A DNA stretch of 64,000 nt from Actinomycetaceae bacterium (GTDB lineage: Bacteria > Actinomycetota > Actinomycetes > Actinomycetales > Actinomycetaceae). The stretch spans positions 1 to 64,000 of the forward strand of contig JAUNVQ010000009.1 of NCBI GenBank assembly GCA_030540715.1, given 5' to 3'. Below the pieces are notes generated by a model, which saw nothing but the letters and a program-made list of their open reading frames with translations, was not told where the DNA came from and did no database searches. Position numbers and translations under genes: made by a program. Positions 18,512 to 26,164 of this stretch are shown piece by piece (within the stretch, counting starts at the first letter, position 1; each line of letters begins with the position of its first letter).

Positions 18512-18551
18512 TAGCAAAACTTTGCTAATAGATCGGTGTGTGAAACCGATC
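18512..18551. repeat. Two adjacent perfect hairpins
   Basis: TAGCAAA-AC-TTTGCTA (18512-18527) is a 16-bp palindrome with the even spacing of LacI-family operators. GATCGGT and ACCGATC (18531-18537 and 18545-18551) flank a 7-nt loop. A 14/16 match to the first palindrome occurs at 29877-29892, at the end of the lacI-family gene. Confidence 0.45.
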
Positions 18552-18744
18552 AATAACTATGTAAGGTGCGTATTGATGAAATATGTTTGGTGAAGTCTAG
18601 GTAAAACTCAAGCGAAGCAGCATTTTGGCGGGTGGGGCTTGCAAGTAATGTTGAGGCTAGGTGATTTATGCACGTTGAAGTCTTTAGTGTGTGCTTCGCT
18701 CTGAGCTTCTTTTCTGTGCTTGAAGCGCACTTTCGCGCGTTGAG

Positions 18745-19725
18745 CTAACCCACGTTTCCTGGGATCGATAAAATCAGTCCAATAAAAATAAAGATTGATA
18801 GGTAGACTTCGAGCTTGCCAACATATTTGGGGTGAATCGGTTTGCCTTTGCGATGCAGGACATAGGGCATTGCTGTGGCGCGTCCAAGCAGGATTATCCA
18901 CATTGTGATCATGAGCCACGAGACGAAGCCCTGAGTGTAGCCCCAGATAGTAATGGCTAAGAACAGAGCATGAATACCGATTGAAAATGCGATCCATAGT
19001 TTTGATCCACGTTCGCGGATCATAGTTTTTACATATGGTACTGATGCCACATAGTAGGCTCCAAGCCCACCTGCGAGGAACCAGACAAAAGGCAGATCGC
19101 AGAGGAACGCTGACCACAAGCTCCAGTTTCTGCTAAAGACACGACTGCTGACAACATCTGTCAGAAGTGGAATCATAATGAGTGATGCGACTATTGAGCA
19201 TACCCGGGTGATGAAACTACGATCGCGTCCGGTCCAGGTCAGCACAGTTGTCGCAGTAAAGAAGGGGACTAAAAGGATCAGCCATACAATCACTCGGGGT
19301 ACCGCTATTGCAATGATGAGGGCGCACGCTGCAGCAATGGACGTATAGGTAATAATCGCTTTATGGTAGCGCGGTTTACGTTTCGATTTCAGCCAGGCAG
19401 TTAGTGCTGAAAAATCAAGAAATGCTGACATCCAAGCAATAATGATTGCGACAACTGCCAGGACTGTGAGAGTTATATTTCCCCATGAACGCTCACTGGT
19501 TGTGCCAGCAACTAAAGACCCGGTAATAAGGCCAAAAACTAGTGGAACGATAGCGATTGGCCATGCTCCATGCTGGTCAGAAATCCAGCCGTGTTGAACA
19601 AGCCTGCGGTAGCGTTTACTCCTTTTCTTCCTCGGAGGGCGACCCGTTTTCTGTTTCGAGGGCGCGCCTTCGGGAGCTTTTTTGGGTGGGGTCATCTTCG
19701 GTTGTGTTGCGGCACGAGCATTCAT
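18745..19725 (-). CDS. YwiC-like family membrane protein
   Basis: The 326-residue product has a basic, proline-rich cytoplasmic N terminus (about 40 residues) followed by about eight to nine transmembrane helices. The WISDQHGAWP motif at about 47-56, before the first helix, is characteristic of the YwiC-like family, whose function is unknown. The ATG is preceded by AAGGAG at 7 nt. The gene is monocistronic; the divergent GntR operon starts 350 bp away, and a possible terminator lies far downstream at about 18331-18351. Confidence 0.7.
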   Translation of the reverse strand: MNARAATQPKMTPPKKAPEGAPSKQKTGRPPRKKRSKRYRRLVQHGWISDQHGAWPIAIVPLVFGLITGSLVAGTTSERSWGNITLTVLAVVAIIIAWMSAFLDFSALTAWLKSKRKPRYHKAIITYTSIAAACALIIAIAVPRVIVWLILLVPFFTATTVLTWTGRDRSFITRVCSIVASLIMIPLLTDVVSSRVFSRNWSLWSAFLCDLPFVWFLAGGLGAYYVASVPYVKTMIRERGSKLWIAFSIGIHALFLAITIWGYTQGFVSWLMITMWIILLGRATAMPYVLHRKGKPIHPKYVGKLEVYLSIFIFIGLILSIPGNVG

Positions 19726-20076
19726 AAGCTCTCCTTGGCATGGCGAATATAAAAGTGAGCAGGAAAGATCAGGTAGGAATTGATCTTTTTGTTCAGTTTA
19801 TCGCAATCATAAAAGTACCGATATTTTGTTACGACCCTTGGAGCGTAACAACAGGAGTCCCAGTGCATGCATTGTGAATTTCTGCAGTTCACGTATTGCT
19901 AGCTGAGCTACTTTACAGTACATAGATAGACGTTGGCGATAACGGTCTTATCAACACACACGTTCCATTTATCCAGACTTAAGCGCAATTTTTCAATAGT
20001 ACTTGACAAACACCCTAGTTATATGGTTCATTAGTAGAGTAATGAACCAATAAGGCAAATGAAGGAGGGAGTACCT
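19726..20076. promoter_or_regulatory. Divergent promoter region YwiC-like / GntR operon
   Basis: This 351-bp AT-rich region has no gene. It contains the regulated promoter of the GntR-ABC operon at its right end (20003-20048). The minus-strand promoter for the YwiC-like gene cannot be fixed by eye. Confidence 0.5.
20003..20048 (+). promoter_or_regulatory. TTGACA promoter element and GntR/YtrA operator
   Basis: A perfect -35 hexamer TTGACA lies at 20003-20008. The -10 is not clear. The perfect inverted repeat GGTTCATTA-6 nt-TAATGAACC (20025-20048) overlaps the expected -10 and start site. YtrA-type GntR regulators bind such sites before their own genes, so autorepression is the likely mechanism. 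Confidence 0.7.
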
Positions 20077-20445
20077 ATGGCATTTGATGCTCATACTCCC
20101 ATCTATGTGCAAATTGCCGATGATCTTCGGCGAAGAATTGCAACAGGTGATCTGAAAGAAGGTGATCAGCTGATGTCAACAACGCAGTATTCAAAGGAAT
20201 ATCGTATCAATCCAGCTACTGCGCAAAAGGCGTTTCAGCTCCTTGTCGCCGAGGAACTCGTTGAAAAACGACGCGGTATCGGGATGTTTGTTGCTGCAGA
20301 CGCGCGAGCCACTGTGCGTGCACAGCTGAATGCAACATTTGAAGATGATGTGCTCAAACCCGCACTCATTCAAGCCAAAGAACTTGGATTTAGCGCTCAA
20401 GACATTGCTGACCTCGCTGCACTTTTATGGAAAGAAGGAAAATGA
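20077..20445 (+). CDS. GntR-family (YtrA subfamily) transcriptional regulator
   Basis: This 122-residue regulator has a winged-helix DNA-binding domain (PIYVQIADDLRRRI and the recognition region YRINPATAQKAFQLL), followed by a short two-helix C terminus instead of a large ligand domain. That size and shape define the YtrA subfamily, which usually represses an adjacent ABC transporter. The ATG at 20077 is preceded by GAAGGAGGG; upstream in-frame ATG at 20059 has no SD of its own. It overlaps the ABC ATPase gene by 4 bp (ATGA). Confidence 0.85.
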   Translation: MAFDAHTPIYVQIADDLRRRIATGDLKEGDQLMSTTQYSKEYRINPATAQKAFQLLVAEELVEKRRGIGMFVAADARATVRAQLNATFEDDVLKPALIQAKELGFSAQDIADLAALLWKEGK

Positions 20446-21344
20446 TGACCACCGATTATCTCTATGAACTGGCCTATCACAATGTCAGCTATTCATATGA
20501 AAAGCCCAGCCATGCGAGGGTAGATGTTGGTTCGACCAACTCAGAAGCCGCCCTCCGAAATATTTCCGTCACACTGAAACCGCATACCATTGTTGGTCTT
20601 TTCGGTTCCAATGGTTCGGGCAAAACAACGCTGATGAAGCTGGGTGCCGGGCGTATGAATACTCTTGACGGTGATGTCACAATGACGGCCATCGAATCAC
20701 ACAACGCAGACGCTGAAGACACCGTTGCTACCGCTCAGCCCTGTTCTGTGCCTGTACCGGTTTTTGGCAACGATCGCGCAACGGCGCGTGTCGCCTATGT
20801 TGCACCCGACGCGTACGTTGAAAATACGAAGCTGAAAAATCTTGTGAAATATTCGTGCAGCCGACCCGGGTTTGATTCGGACTGCTTTTTGCGCCTCGCC
20901 GATGATTTTCGGGTTGACCTTAAAAAACGTCTGCGTTCCATGTCAACAGGTCAGCGTTCTTTGGCATTGACGCTCTTTGGAATTGCCTCGCGCGCACCGA
21001 TCGTGATGCTCGACGAAGTCCACGTTGGCCTCGACGTTCAAACACGCTACAAACTCTATGACACTATCTTGGAAGACTATGCCACAAGTGGGCGCACCTA
21101 TGTCTTGTCATCGCACATCATCGGCGAGCTGGACTCCATTGTGGAGCGCGTTATCGTGCTTCATCAGGGGAAGAAAATTTTGGAGGGCGAGGCTGAGGAA
21201 CTGCGCTCAATGGCTGGTGACGATACAGGATCATCGCCGTTACAAGCCGGCTATGTTGCGCTGATGGAGCGTGTTGGTGTAGGAAGTGCTCAGTCAAAGG
21301 CTCACTATGACGCTATTGACCAGCCTGGTCAGAACGGGAAGTAA
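20442..21344 (+). CDS. ABC transporter ATP-binding protein
   Basis: The 300-residue nucleotide-binding subunit has Walker A SNGSGKTT near residue 61, the signature in the variant form SMSTGQRS, and Walker B IVMLDEVHVGLD, with a switch histidine in LSSHIIGELD. An insert (about 80-115) separates Walker A from the Q-loop region. It is translationally coupled to the GntR regulator, and a permease follows after 12 bp, so it is the ATPase of a YtrABC-type exporter or immunity system. The substrate is unknown. Confidence 0.85.
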   Translation: MMTTDYLYELAYHNVSYSYEKPSHARVDVGSTNSEAALRNISVTLKPHTIVGLFGSNGSGKTTLMKLGAGRMNTLDGDVTMTAIESHNADAEDTVATAQPCSVPVPVFGNDRATARVAYVAPDAYVENTKLKNLVKYSCSRPGFDSDCFLRLADDFRVDLKKRLRSMSTGQRSLALTLFGIASRAPIVMLDEVHVGLDVQTRYKLYDTILEDYATSGRTYVLSSHIIGELDSIVERVIVLHQGKKILEGEAEELRSMAGDDTGSSPLQAGYVALMERVGVGSAQSKAHYDAIDQPGQNGK

Positions 21345-21356
21345 AAGGGGATAATC

Positions 21357-22118
21357 ATGAATACAACGACGAAAGACTACTTGCAAGCCCATGCTGGTGA
21401 CAATTCACTGATGAAAGATTTACCGCCACTGCCTGCTGTTGAAAAATCAAGCGTATTTTATGGCCGCTGGGCTTCGCTGATATTTGTACTTATCACTTAT
21501 GGGGTTTATGTTGCCATTGTTAGTGTCATGACGATTGTAGTGATTATTCTTGAAGGTCCTCACAGCGACTTCCATATCGATTACGGGATTGCTCAATTTG
21601 CTTTGATTGCTGGTGTTTTCAGTGTTTATCCGTTGAATTTTGGTATTGAGCATCTGGGTCAGGCAAGACAAAAAATATCGGTATACCTTAGGCATATAGT
21701 CATGACAGGTGGAATTGTCTATGTTCTTGTCACTATTGCATCAATGCTGGCGTTGGATACTCTTAACAATAGTTTTTCACCGCCAGTGTTTGTTTGGGGC
21801 ATTGTGCTTTCATGTGAAACCTATCTTCTTGCGGTTTTGCTGATGTTGAAGTGGGTTTACCATAACAGGGGACGCAATAACACGATTTCGGTGTGGGTAG
21901 CATGTGCAACACTTGTCATTATTGTTGGTGTCAGTATCGCGGCACAGATAAACCTGTTAGAGGCCATAAAATCTGGTGCAACTGGTTGGCCGAGCAGTGA
22001 AACGCTTCTTGCGTGGACCGCTATTGGGATCATAGGCGTTGCCATTGCAGTTATATCCTTCCTCACTATGCGCGATAAAGGTGAACATCCGATTACTCCG
22101 TCAATCAATAACCGCTAG
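21357..22118 (+). CDS. ABC transporter permease-like membrane protein
   Basis: The 253-residue product has about six transmembrane helices, a hydrophilic N terminus of about 38 residues, and no motif I can place in a named family. Its position right after the ABC ATPase gene (12-bp gap) makes it the likely membrane partner. An exporter for a peptide or antibiotic is an inference from the YtrA-type regulator only. Confidence 0.65.
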   Translation: MNTTTKDYLQAHAGDNSLMKDLPPLPAVEKSSVFYGRWASLIFVLITYGVYVAIVSVMTIVVIILEGPHSDFHIDYGIAQFALIAGVFSVYPLNFGIEHLGQARQKISVYLRHIVMTGGIVYVLVTIASMLALDTLNNSFSPPVFVWGIVLSCETYLLAVLLMLKWVYHNRGRNNTISVWVACATLVIIVGVSIAAQINLLEAIKSGATGWPSSETLLAWTAIGIIGVAIAVISFLTMRDKGEHPITPSINNR

Positions 22119-22120
22119 CA

Positions 22121-22139
22121 GGGGGGGGCGGTCCCCCCC
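22121..22139 (+). terminator. G/C homopolymer hairpin after the GntR-ABC operon
   Basis: Eight G (22121-22128) and seven C (22133-22139) form a 7-bp all-GC stem with a CGGT loop, 3 bp after the permease stop codon. No T-tract follows, so termination would be imperfect. The long homopolymer tracts are prone to slippage. Confidence 0.5.
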
Positions 22140-22316
22140 AAGGCACTTATTGGGTATTGTTATCTATCCCTAGCCCTTGCGCCTCGTCTTTGTGAAGAAG
22201 TTGATAGGGGCGCTCATTTACTTAGCTCAGGTGTTGATATCACTGAACAGACATAATATCGTTCGTGCATCATCGTGCTAACATATTGACATTGAGGCTA
22301 AGGAAATGGGTGGGAT

Positions 22317-22577
22317 ATGTCCGATCGGAAGGAATATGTTGTCAAACCTCTTTATAAGTTCCTCTCCATAGCTGCAAAGATACTTCTTGTTATTATTGTG
22401 AGTACAGGGCTTATGGTTGTCATAGTCATGTCTATTAATGAAATGGCTAATGTTGGTCTCAAAGGTATCTTGTTTCGCATGACGTATATCCCAGTTGTAG
22501 TGGGGCTTTTCCTTGCTCTTGCAATGGTCTTGCTTCGAGAAATTATTCCCGAAGAGCTTCCAGCCGCACGGCAGTGA
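22317..22577 (+). CDS. Small two-helix membrane protein (possibly 5' part of a split gene)
   Basis: The 86-residue product has two transmembrane helices (about 17-40 and 52-73) and no known family. AAGGA and GGTGGG lie before the ATG. The TGA at 22575-22577 is in the same frame as the next open frame, and the ten codons after it (including a hydrophobic FIYF run) continue into that frame without another stop. The two may be one gene broken by a nonsense change. Confidence 0.5.
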   Translation: MSDRKEYVVKPLYKFLSIAAKILLVIIVSTGLMVVIVMSINEMANVGLKGILFRMTYIPVVVGLFLALAMVLLREIIPEELPAARQ

Positions 22578-22607
22578 GGTATCATATATCGCTCTTTTAT
22601 TTATTTC

Positions 22608-22940
22608 ATGACCGCCCTGGTTGTTGCTGCCGAAATGGGGCTCATCCAACTTGCTACTCATAGAACTGTGGATATCACAGTCGATCTTTTCAGAGGGCCG
22701 CAAACAATACAAGCAACCTATGTTAGCGACGAAGCTCATGAGCACTCAACTCGCCTACGCCCCGGAAAACGCGCAAAATGGGGAGATCACGATATTGTAT
22801 TGAAAACATCAACGGGTGAAAAGGTTGAAATAACGCTGACTGATGTTGAATGGGAACGCTATGGAAAAAGGATAAAAGCACTTGATAATGGTCCTTTTAC
22901 CTACTATCCACACATGCGTATTTATGTACCTGACGAATAA
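22608..22940 (+). CDS. Hydrophobic-N-terminus protein (possibly 3' part of a split gene)
   Basis: From ATG 22608 this frame encodes 110 residues. A hydrophobic helix at the N terminus is followed by a hydrophilic domain with beta-type pattern (TVDITVDLF, DHDIVLKTS, KVEITLTDVEWE). No family is recognised. The ATG has no SD, the hydrophobic stretch starts upstream of it, and it is in frame with the preceding 22317-22577 gene across one TGA. It is therefore more likely the C-terminal half of one original protein of about 207 residues. Confidence 0.4.
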   Translation: MTALVVAAEMGLIQLATHRTVDITVDLFRGPQTIQATYVSDEAHEHSTRLRPGKRAKWGDHDIVLKTSTGEKVEITLTDVEWERYGKRIKALDNGPFTYYPHMRIYVPDE

Positions 22941-23033
22941 AGAAAGAGGGCGATGAGCCTTCGGGGTGAATTCTTATTGTGTTGTGCAAGTTATGAGATG
23001 GCATGGATATGCGTATATTTTTCCATCATCTTC

Positions 23034-23077
23034 TTGACACCCAGCTTCTTGACATAGGTTAGCCTAGCCTTTAATAT
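23034..23077 (+). promoter_or_regulatory. Iron-box promoter of the TetR-ABC operon
   Basis: TTGACA (23049-23054), a 17-bp spacer and TAATAT (23072-23077) form a near-consensus promoter. The spacer coincides with a DtxR/IdeR-like iron box at 23054-23072: it matches the 19-bp consensus TTAGGTTAGGCTAACCTAA at 14 positions, with the central base ignored. A second TTGACA lies at 23034-23039 within the repeated TTCTTGACA. Bound iron-loaded repressor would block RNA polymerase directly. The site is read by eye; no score was computed. Confidence 0.65.
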
Positions 23078-23174
23078 TATGTGACATGAACAGTGTTCAG
23101 GTATGGGTGGAATCCTAGCTACTAGCCAGCGATCCGTCCTCTGAAAATCTTGTCACCACGAAAGGCAACGCCAC

Positions 23175-24194
23175 ATGGGGTTTGACGCACCCGATACCGA
23201 AATCGGTAAGGCCAGGCGTAAAGCCATCCTTGCAGCCGCGCGCACAGAGTTCCTTGCCAAAGGATTTATCAAAGCCTCGCTGCGGGCCATTGCTCAAGAA
23301 TCACAATGCACAGTATCGAATCTCTACGGTTACTATTCGTCAAAAGATGCGCTGTTTAGCGCTGTTGTCGAACCAACACGGCAGAGATTTGAGGAAATCT
23401 ATCGTGAACTTGAACGCCGTGATTTTGAATTGGTTGAACAAGGGCACACTATGACCCTTGATGCCGTTCTGGATGCCTATGGTGAAATGGCGAAACCACT
23501 TATTGACTATGTCATTGATAATCGCGATGACATGCGGTTGCTGCTGTTACAGTCGCAGGGCGCAAGCATGGGTAAAATCCTTGAAAGCTACCACAAACAC
23601 AACCTTGACCTGCATCACGAGTTTTTGGCTGAGCGCCACGAACCACGTGCGAACTATCTGCGCCAAGTCAGCCCACAGATGCAGGCGTTGATAAGTTCCA
23701 TCCCATTGAGATATATGAAGGAGCTTAGCGATTCCCAGCTTGATAAAGAACAGGCCTATCGCGACATTGACGTCCTGTTTCGCTTTATGACCGTTGGCTA
23801 TAACTACTTCCTTGATTTGTGGGACGAAGACGATGCCTTGTTTGCCGATGCCAGCGGCCAAGGCGATACCGATTCTTCAGCGGGTCTGGGCGGCGAAAGC
23901 AATGCCTGTTCTTCAGCTAATACAGGTGCTCCACGCGATAAGGCCGGTGTTTTGTCGGATCTGAATTGTCAATACGATAAGGCCAGCACCACGACGAACA
24001 AGGCCGGTAAGTGTGAGGCCGGAGCTTCCGCAAATACGGGCGGCCAGAATAGCGCCGAATCTAGCATTCTTCCAAGACAAGAGGGCGAGTGTACTACAGC
24101 GGTCCCCATAGCCATTGAGCGCATAAAAGATGTGCCCTTACCTTGCCCTCAAAAATCTTTACACCTGCTCACCACACATGAGGAGATTCCATGA
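23175..24194 (+). CDS. TetR/AcrR-family transcriptional regulator with long disordered tail
   Basis: The N-terminal domain is a typical TetR helix-turn-helix: RKAILAAARTEFLAKGF, then SLRAIAQESQCTVSNLYGYY (about 34-53) and SKDALF. The ligand-binding domain extends to about residue 215. The remaining 120 residues are low-complexity (Ser, Ala, Gly, Asn, Thr, Cys; repeated ANTG and DKAG-like units) and most likely disordered, which is unusual for TetR proteins. AAAGG precedes the ATG. Its TGA overlaps the first ABC gene (ATGA), so the regulator and its probable target are cotranscribed under the iron-box promoter. Confidence 0.85.
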   Translation: MGFDAPDTEIGKARRKAILAAARTEFLAKGFIKASLRAIAQESQCTVSNLYGYYSSKDALFSAVVEPTRQRFEEIYRELERRDFELVEQGHTMTLDAVLDAYGEMAKPLIDYVIDNRDDMRLLLLQSQGASMGKILESYHKHNLDLHHEFLAERHEPRANYLRQVSPQMQALISSIPLRYMKELSDSQLDKEQAYRDIDVLFRFMTVGYNYFLDLWDEDDALFADASGQGDTDSSAGLGGESNACSSANTGAPRDKAGVLSDLNCQYDKASTTTNKAGKCEAGASANTGGQNSAESSILPRQEGECTTAVPIAIERIKDVPLPCPQKSLHLLTTHEEIP

Positions 24195-26164
24195 CAGCCC
24201 TACAACTTGGAGCCGATACCACAGGTTCCGATGAATTTGATATTGATTATGATCCAAGCGATCCCAAAATCGCTGCGGCCATTGCGCCCAGCCCAGATCC
24301 CAACAAGCCGATTCCGTCTTTCACACGGCTTCTTGGGTTTACTTCAGGGATGAAAAAACATGTGGTTACCTCAATTGTCTTATCGATTCTTGGTATTTTA
24401 ACTGGTATCATTCCCTATGTTCTTATTGGATATGTGCTGGCGGAACTGCTTGAATCGACGCTGACGGTCCAAAGGCTGCTATGGTATTTTCTTGCGTCAG
24501 GTGGCGCCTATATTGTGGCTCGTGCGCTTCTTATTGCGTCAACATTGGCCTCTCACCGCATGGCATATCGCACCCTGTATCGCGTGCGTGTGGCCCTGAC
24601 ACAAAAACTAACACGCATCCCTCTTGGGCGTATTGTTGATACGCCATCGGGCAAGCTCAAGAAAGTTTTTGTTGAAGATATACAGCAATGCGAGATCCCT
24701 CTTGCCCACATGCTTCCAGAAATCACTGGGCATCTGAGCGGCATTATTGTGGTGACGGCCTACCTATTTGTACTGGATTGGCGTCTGGCTCTTGGTGCAT
24801 TGTTGCCTATCGTTGCAGGTATTTTCACAATGTTTGGGTTGTTCTATAAATACGAAGAACGCTTCGGCCGCTATAACAGGACTAATCAGCAGATGAACCA
24901 GACGATTATCGAGTTTGTTCAAGGTATTCAAGTTATTAAAGCCTTCAATCAGTCATCAACGTCGTATGCAAAATATCAGCACGATGTTTGTAGCTATCAA
25001 GATGCTGTTGTGGAATGGTATCGGGCCACGCAGGTTTTTTCGGTCTTGGCATGGACTCTCATCCCGTCGGCACTTGTCGTCCTAGTTCCGCTGGGTGCTT
25101 ATCTTGTAGATACGGGGAGCACAGATCTATCAACAATGCTGCTGGCATGCGCGTTATCACTGTCACTTGGTCCATCACTGATCGCACTTGCGATGTTTGC
25201 CGAGAACTTTTCAATCATGAAAACAGCATTGGATGACGCTATGGCATGGTTTGATGAACCGGAGATGACCAGGGCCGATGAAGAGGCAAGCCTGCGTGGA
25301 CATAGTATGGCACTTGAAGGTGTCAGTTTCACCTATGGCAAAAGGATTTCAGAGGACGAAGTCACGGCAGGTCATACCAACACTCATGACGGCGATAGCG
25401 CCGCTGAAGAACGCGTCACTGTGTTGCAAGATGTGACAACCACGTTTCCACAAGGGTCGTTTACTGCTCTTGTTGGGCCATCTGGCGCCGGTAAATCCAC
25501 AGTTGGACGGCTGTTAGCTGGATACTGGGATCCTACATCTGGTCGTGTCACTTTTGATGGGATTGATGTGCGTGAGCTGCCGCAGCATCAACTGATGTTG
25601 CAGCAATCCTATGTCACGCAAGATAACTATCTGTTTGATACCACCATTGCTGAAAATCTACGCTTGGCTGACCCGAATGCCAGTGACGAAGAGCTCATGA
25701 ATGCTCTTGACATTGCGGGATGCACAGAGTTTATTGAGCGCCTGCCCGATGGAATTGATACACGGGTAGGGGCAGCAGGAACCCATCTTTCTGGGGGTGA
25801 GCGCCAGCGCATCACGATTGCGCGGGCTTTACTCAAAGATGCTCCCGTGGTGATTCTTGATGAAGCAACATCATATTTAGATCCCGTCAATGAACACCGT
25901 GTCCAGGCTGCTCTTGGCAAGCTGACAAAAGGTAAAACACTCATTGTGATTGCTCACCGTTTATCCACTGTTACCGGTGCTGACACCTTGTATGTGCTAC
26001 AGGATGGCAAAGTCGTTGAGACTGGCCCGCACGACGACCTCTTAGAAAAGAACGGAGTCTACGCCCAGATGTGGAAGACGCATCAAGCTGCGCGCGCTGT
26101 TAGAACAGGTGATGTCGTCTCAGATGCTCAGACTTTGAAGGGAGAGGAGACATCCAATGTTTAG
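24191..26164 (+). CDS. ABC half-transporter (IrtA/YbtP-like), TMD-NBD
   Basis: The 657-residue product has a hydrophilic N terminus of about 55 residues, six transmembrane helices (about 58-345) and an ATPase domain from about 375. It shows Walker A GPSGAGKST near 431, Q-loop SYVTQDNYLF, signature LSGGERQRI near 534, Walker B VVILDEATSYLDP and switch histidine IVIAHRLS. A 25-residue charged insert lies in the first strands of the ATPase domain. Together with the next gene it would form a heterodimer with exporter fold. The iron-box promoter makes the iron-siderophore importers IrtAB and YbtPQ the best guess; drug export is the alternative. Confidence 0.75.
   Translation: MTALQLGADTTGSDEFDIDYDPSDPKIAAAIAPSPDPNKPIPSFTRLLGFTSGMKKHVVTSIVLSILGILTGIIPYVLIGYVLAELLESTLTVQRLLWYFLASGGAYIVARALLIASTLASHRMAYRTLYRVRVALTQKLTRIPLGRIVDTPSGKLKKVFVEDIQQCEIPLAHMLPEITGHLSGIIVVTAYLFVLDWRLALGALLPIVAGIFTMFGLFYKYEERFGRYNRTNQQMNQTIIEFVQGIQVIKAFNQSSTSYAKYQHDVCSYQDAVVEWYRATQVFSVLAWTLIPSALVVLVPLGAYLVDTGSTDLSTMLLACALSLSLGPSLIALAMFAENFSIMKTALDDAMAWFDEPEMTRADEEASLRGHSMALEGVSFTYGKRISEDEVTAGHTNTHDGDSAAEERVTVLQDVTTTFPQGSFTALVGPSGAGKSTVGRLLAGYWDPTSGRVTFDGIDVRELPQHQLMLQQSYVTQDNYLFDTTIAENLRLADPNASDEELMNALDIAGCTEFIERLPDGIDTRVGAAGTHLSGGERQRITIARALLKDAPVVILDEATSYLDPVNEHRVQAALGKLTKGKTLIVIAHRLSTVTGADTLYVLQDGKVVETGPHDDLLEKNGVYAQMWKTHQAARAVRTGDVVSDAQTLKGEETSNV

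Larger units (their letters stand above)
18086..18744. promoter_or_regulatory. 660-bp gene-free region with several RNA/DNA palindromes
   Basis: It lies between the alpha/beta hydrolase (plus strand) and the YwiC-like gene (minus strand). A plus-strand open frame at 18390-18593 has no recognisable product and no SD. The region holds the alternative hairpins at 18312-18358, a palindrome with -10-like sequence at 18370-18387, and two hairpins at 18512-18551. A small RNA or regulated leader is possible. Confidence 0.5.

Noticed and set aside
18390..18593. 67-codon plus-strand open frame after a -10-like palindrome
   Set aside because: No SD, no recognisable domain, and the ATG overlaps the region where transcription would begin. 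A leaderless peptide is not excluded but not supported.
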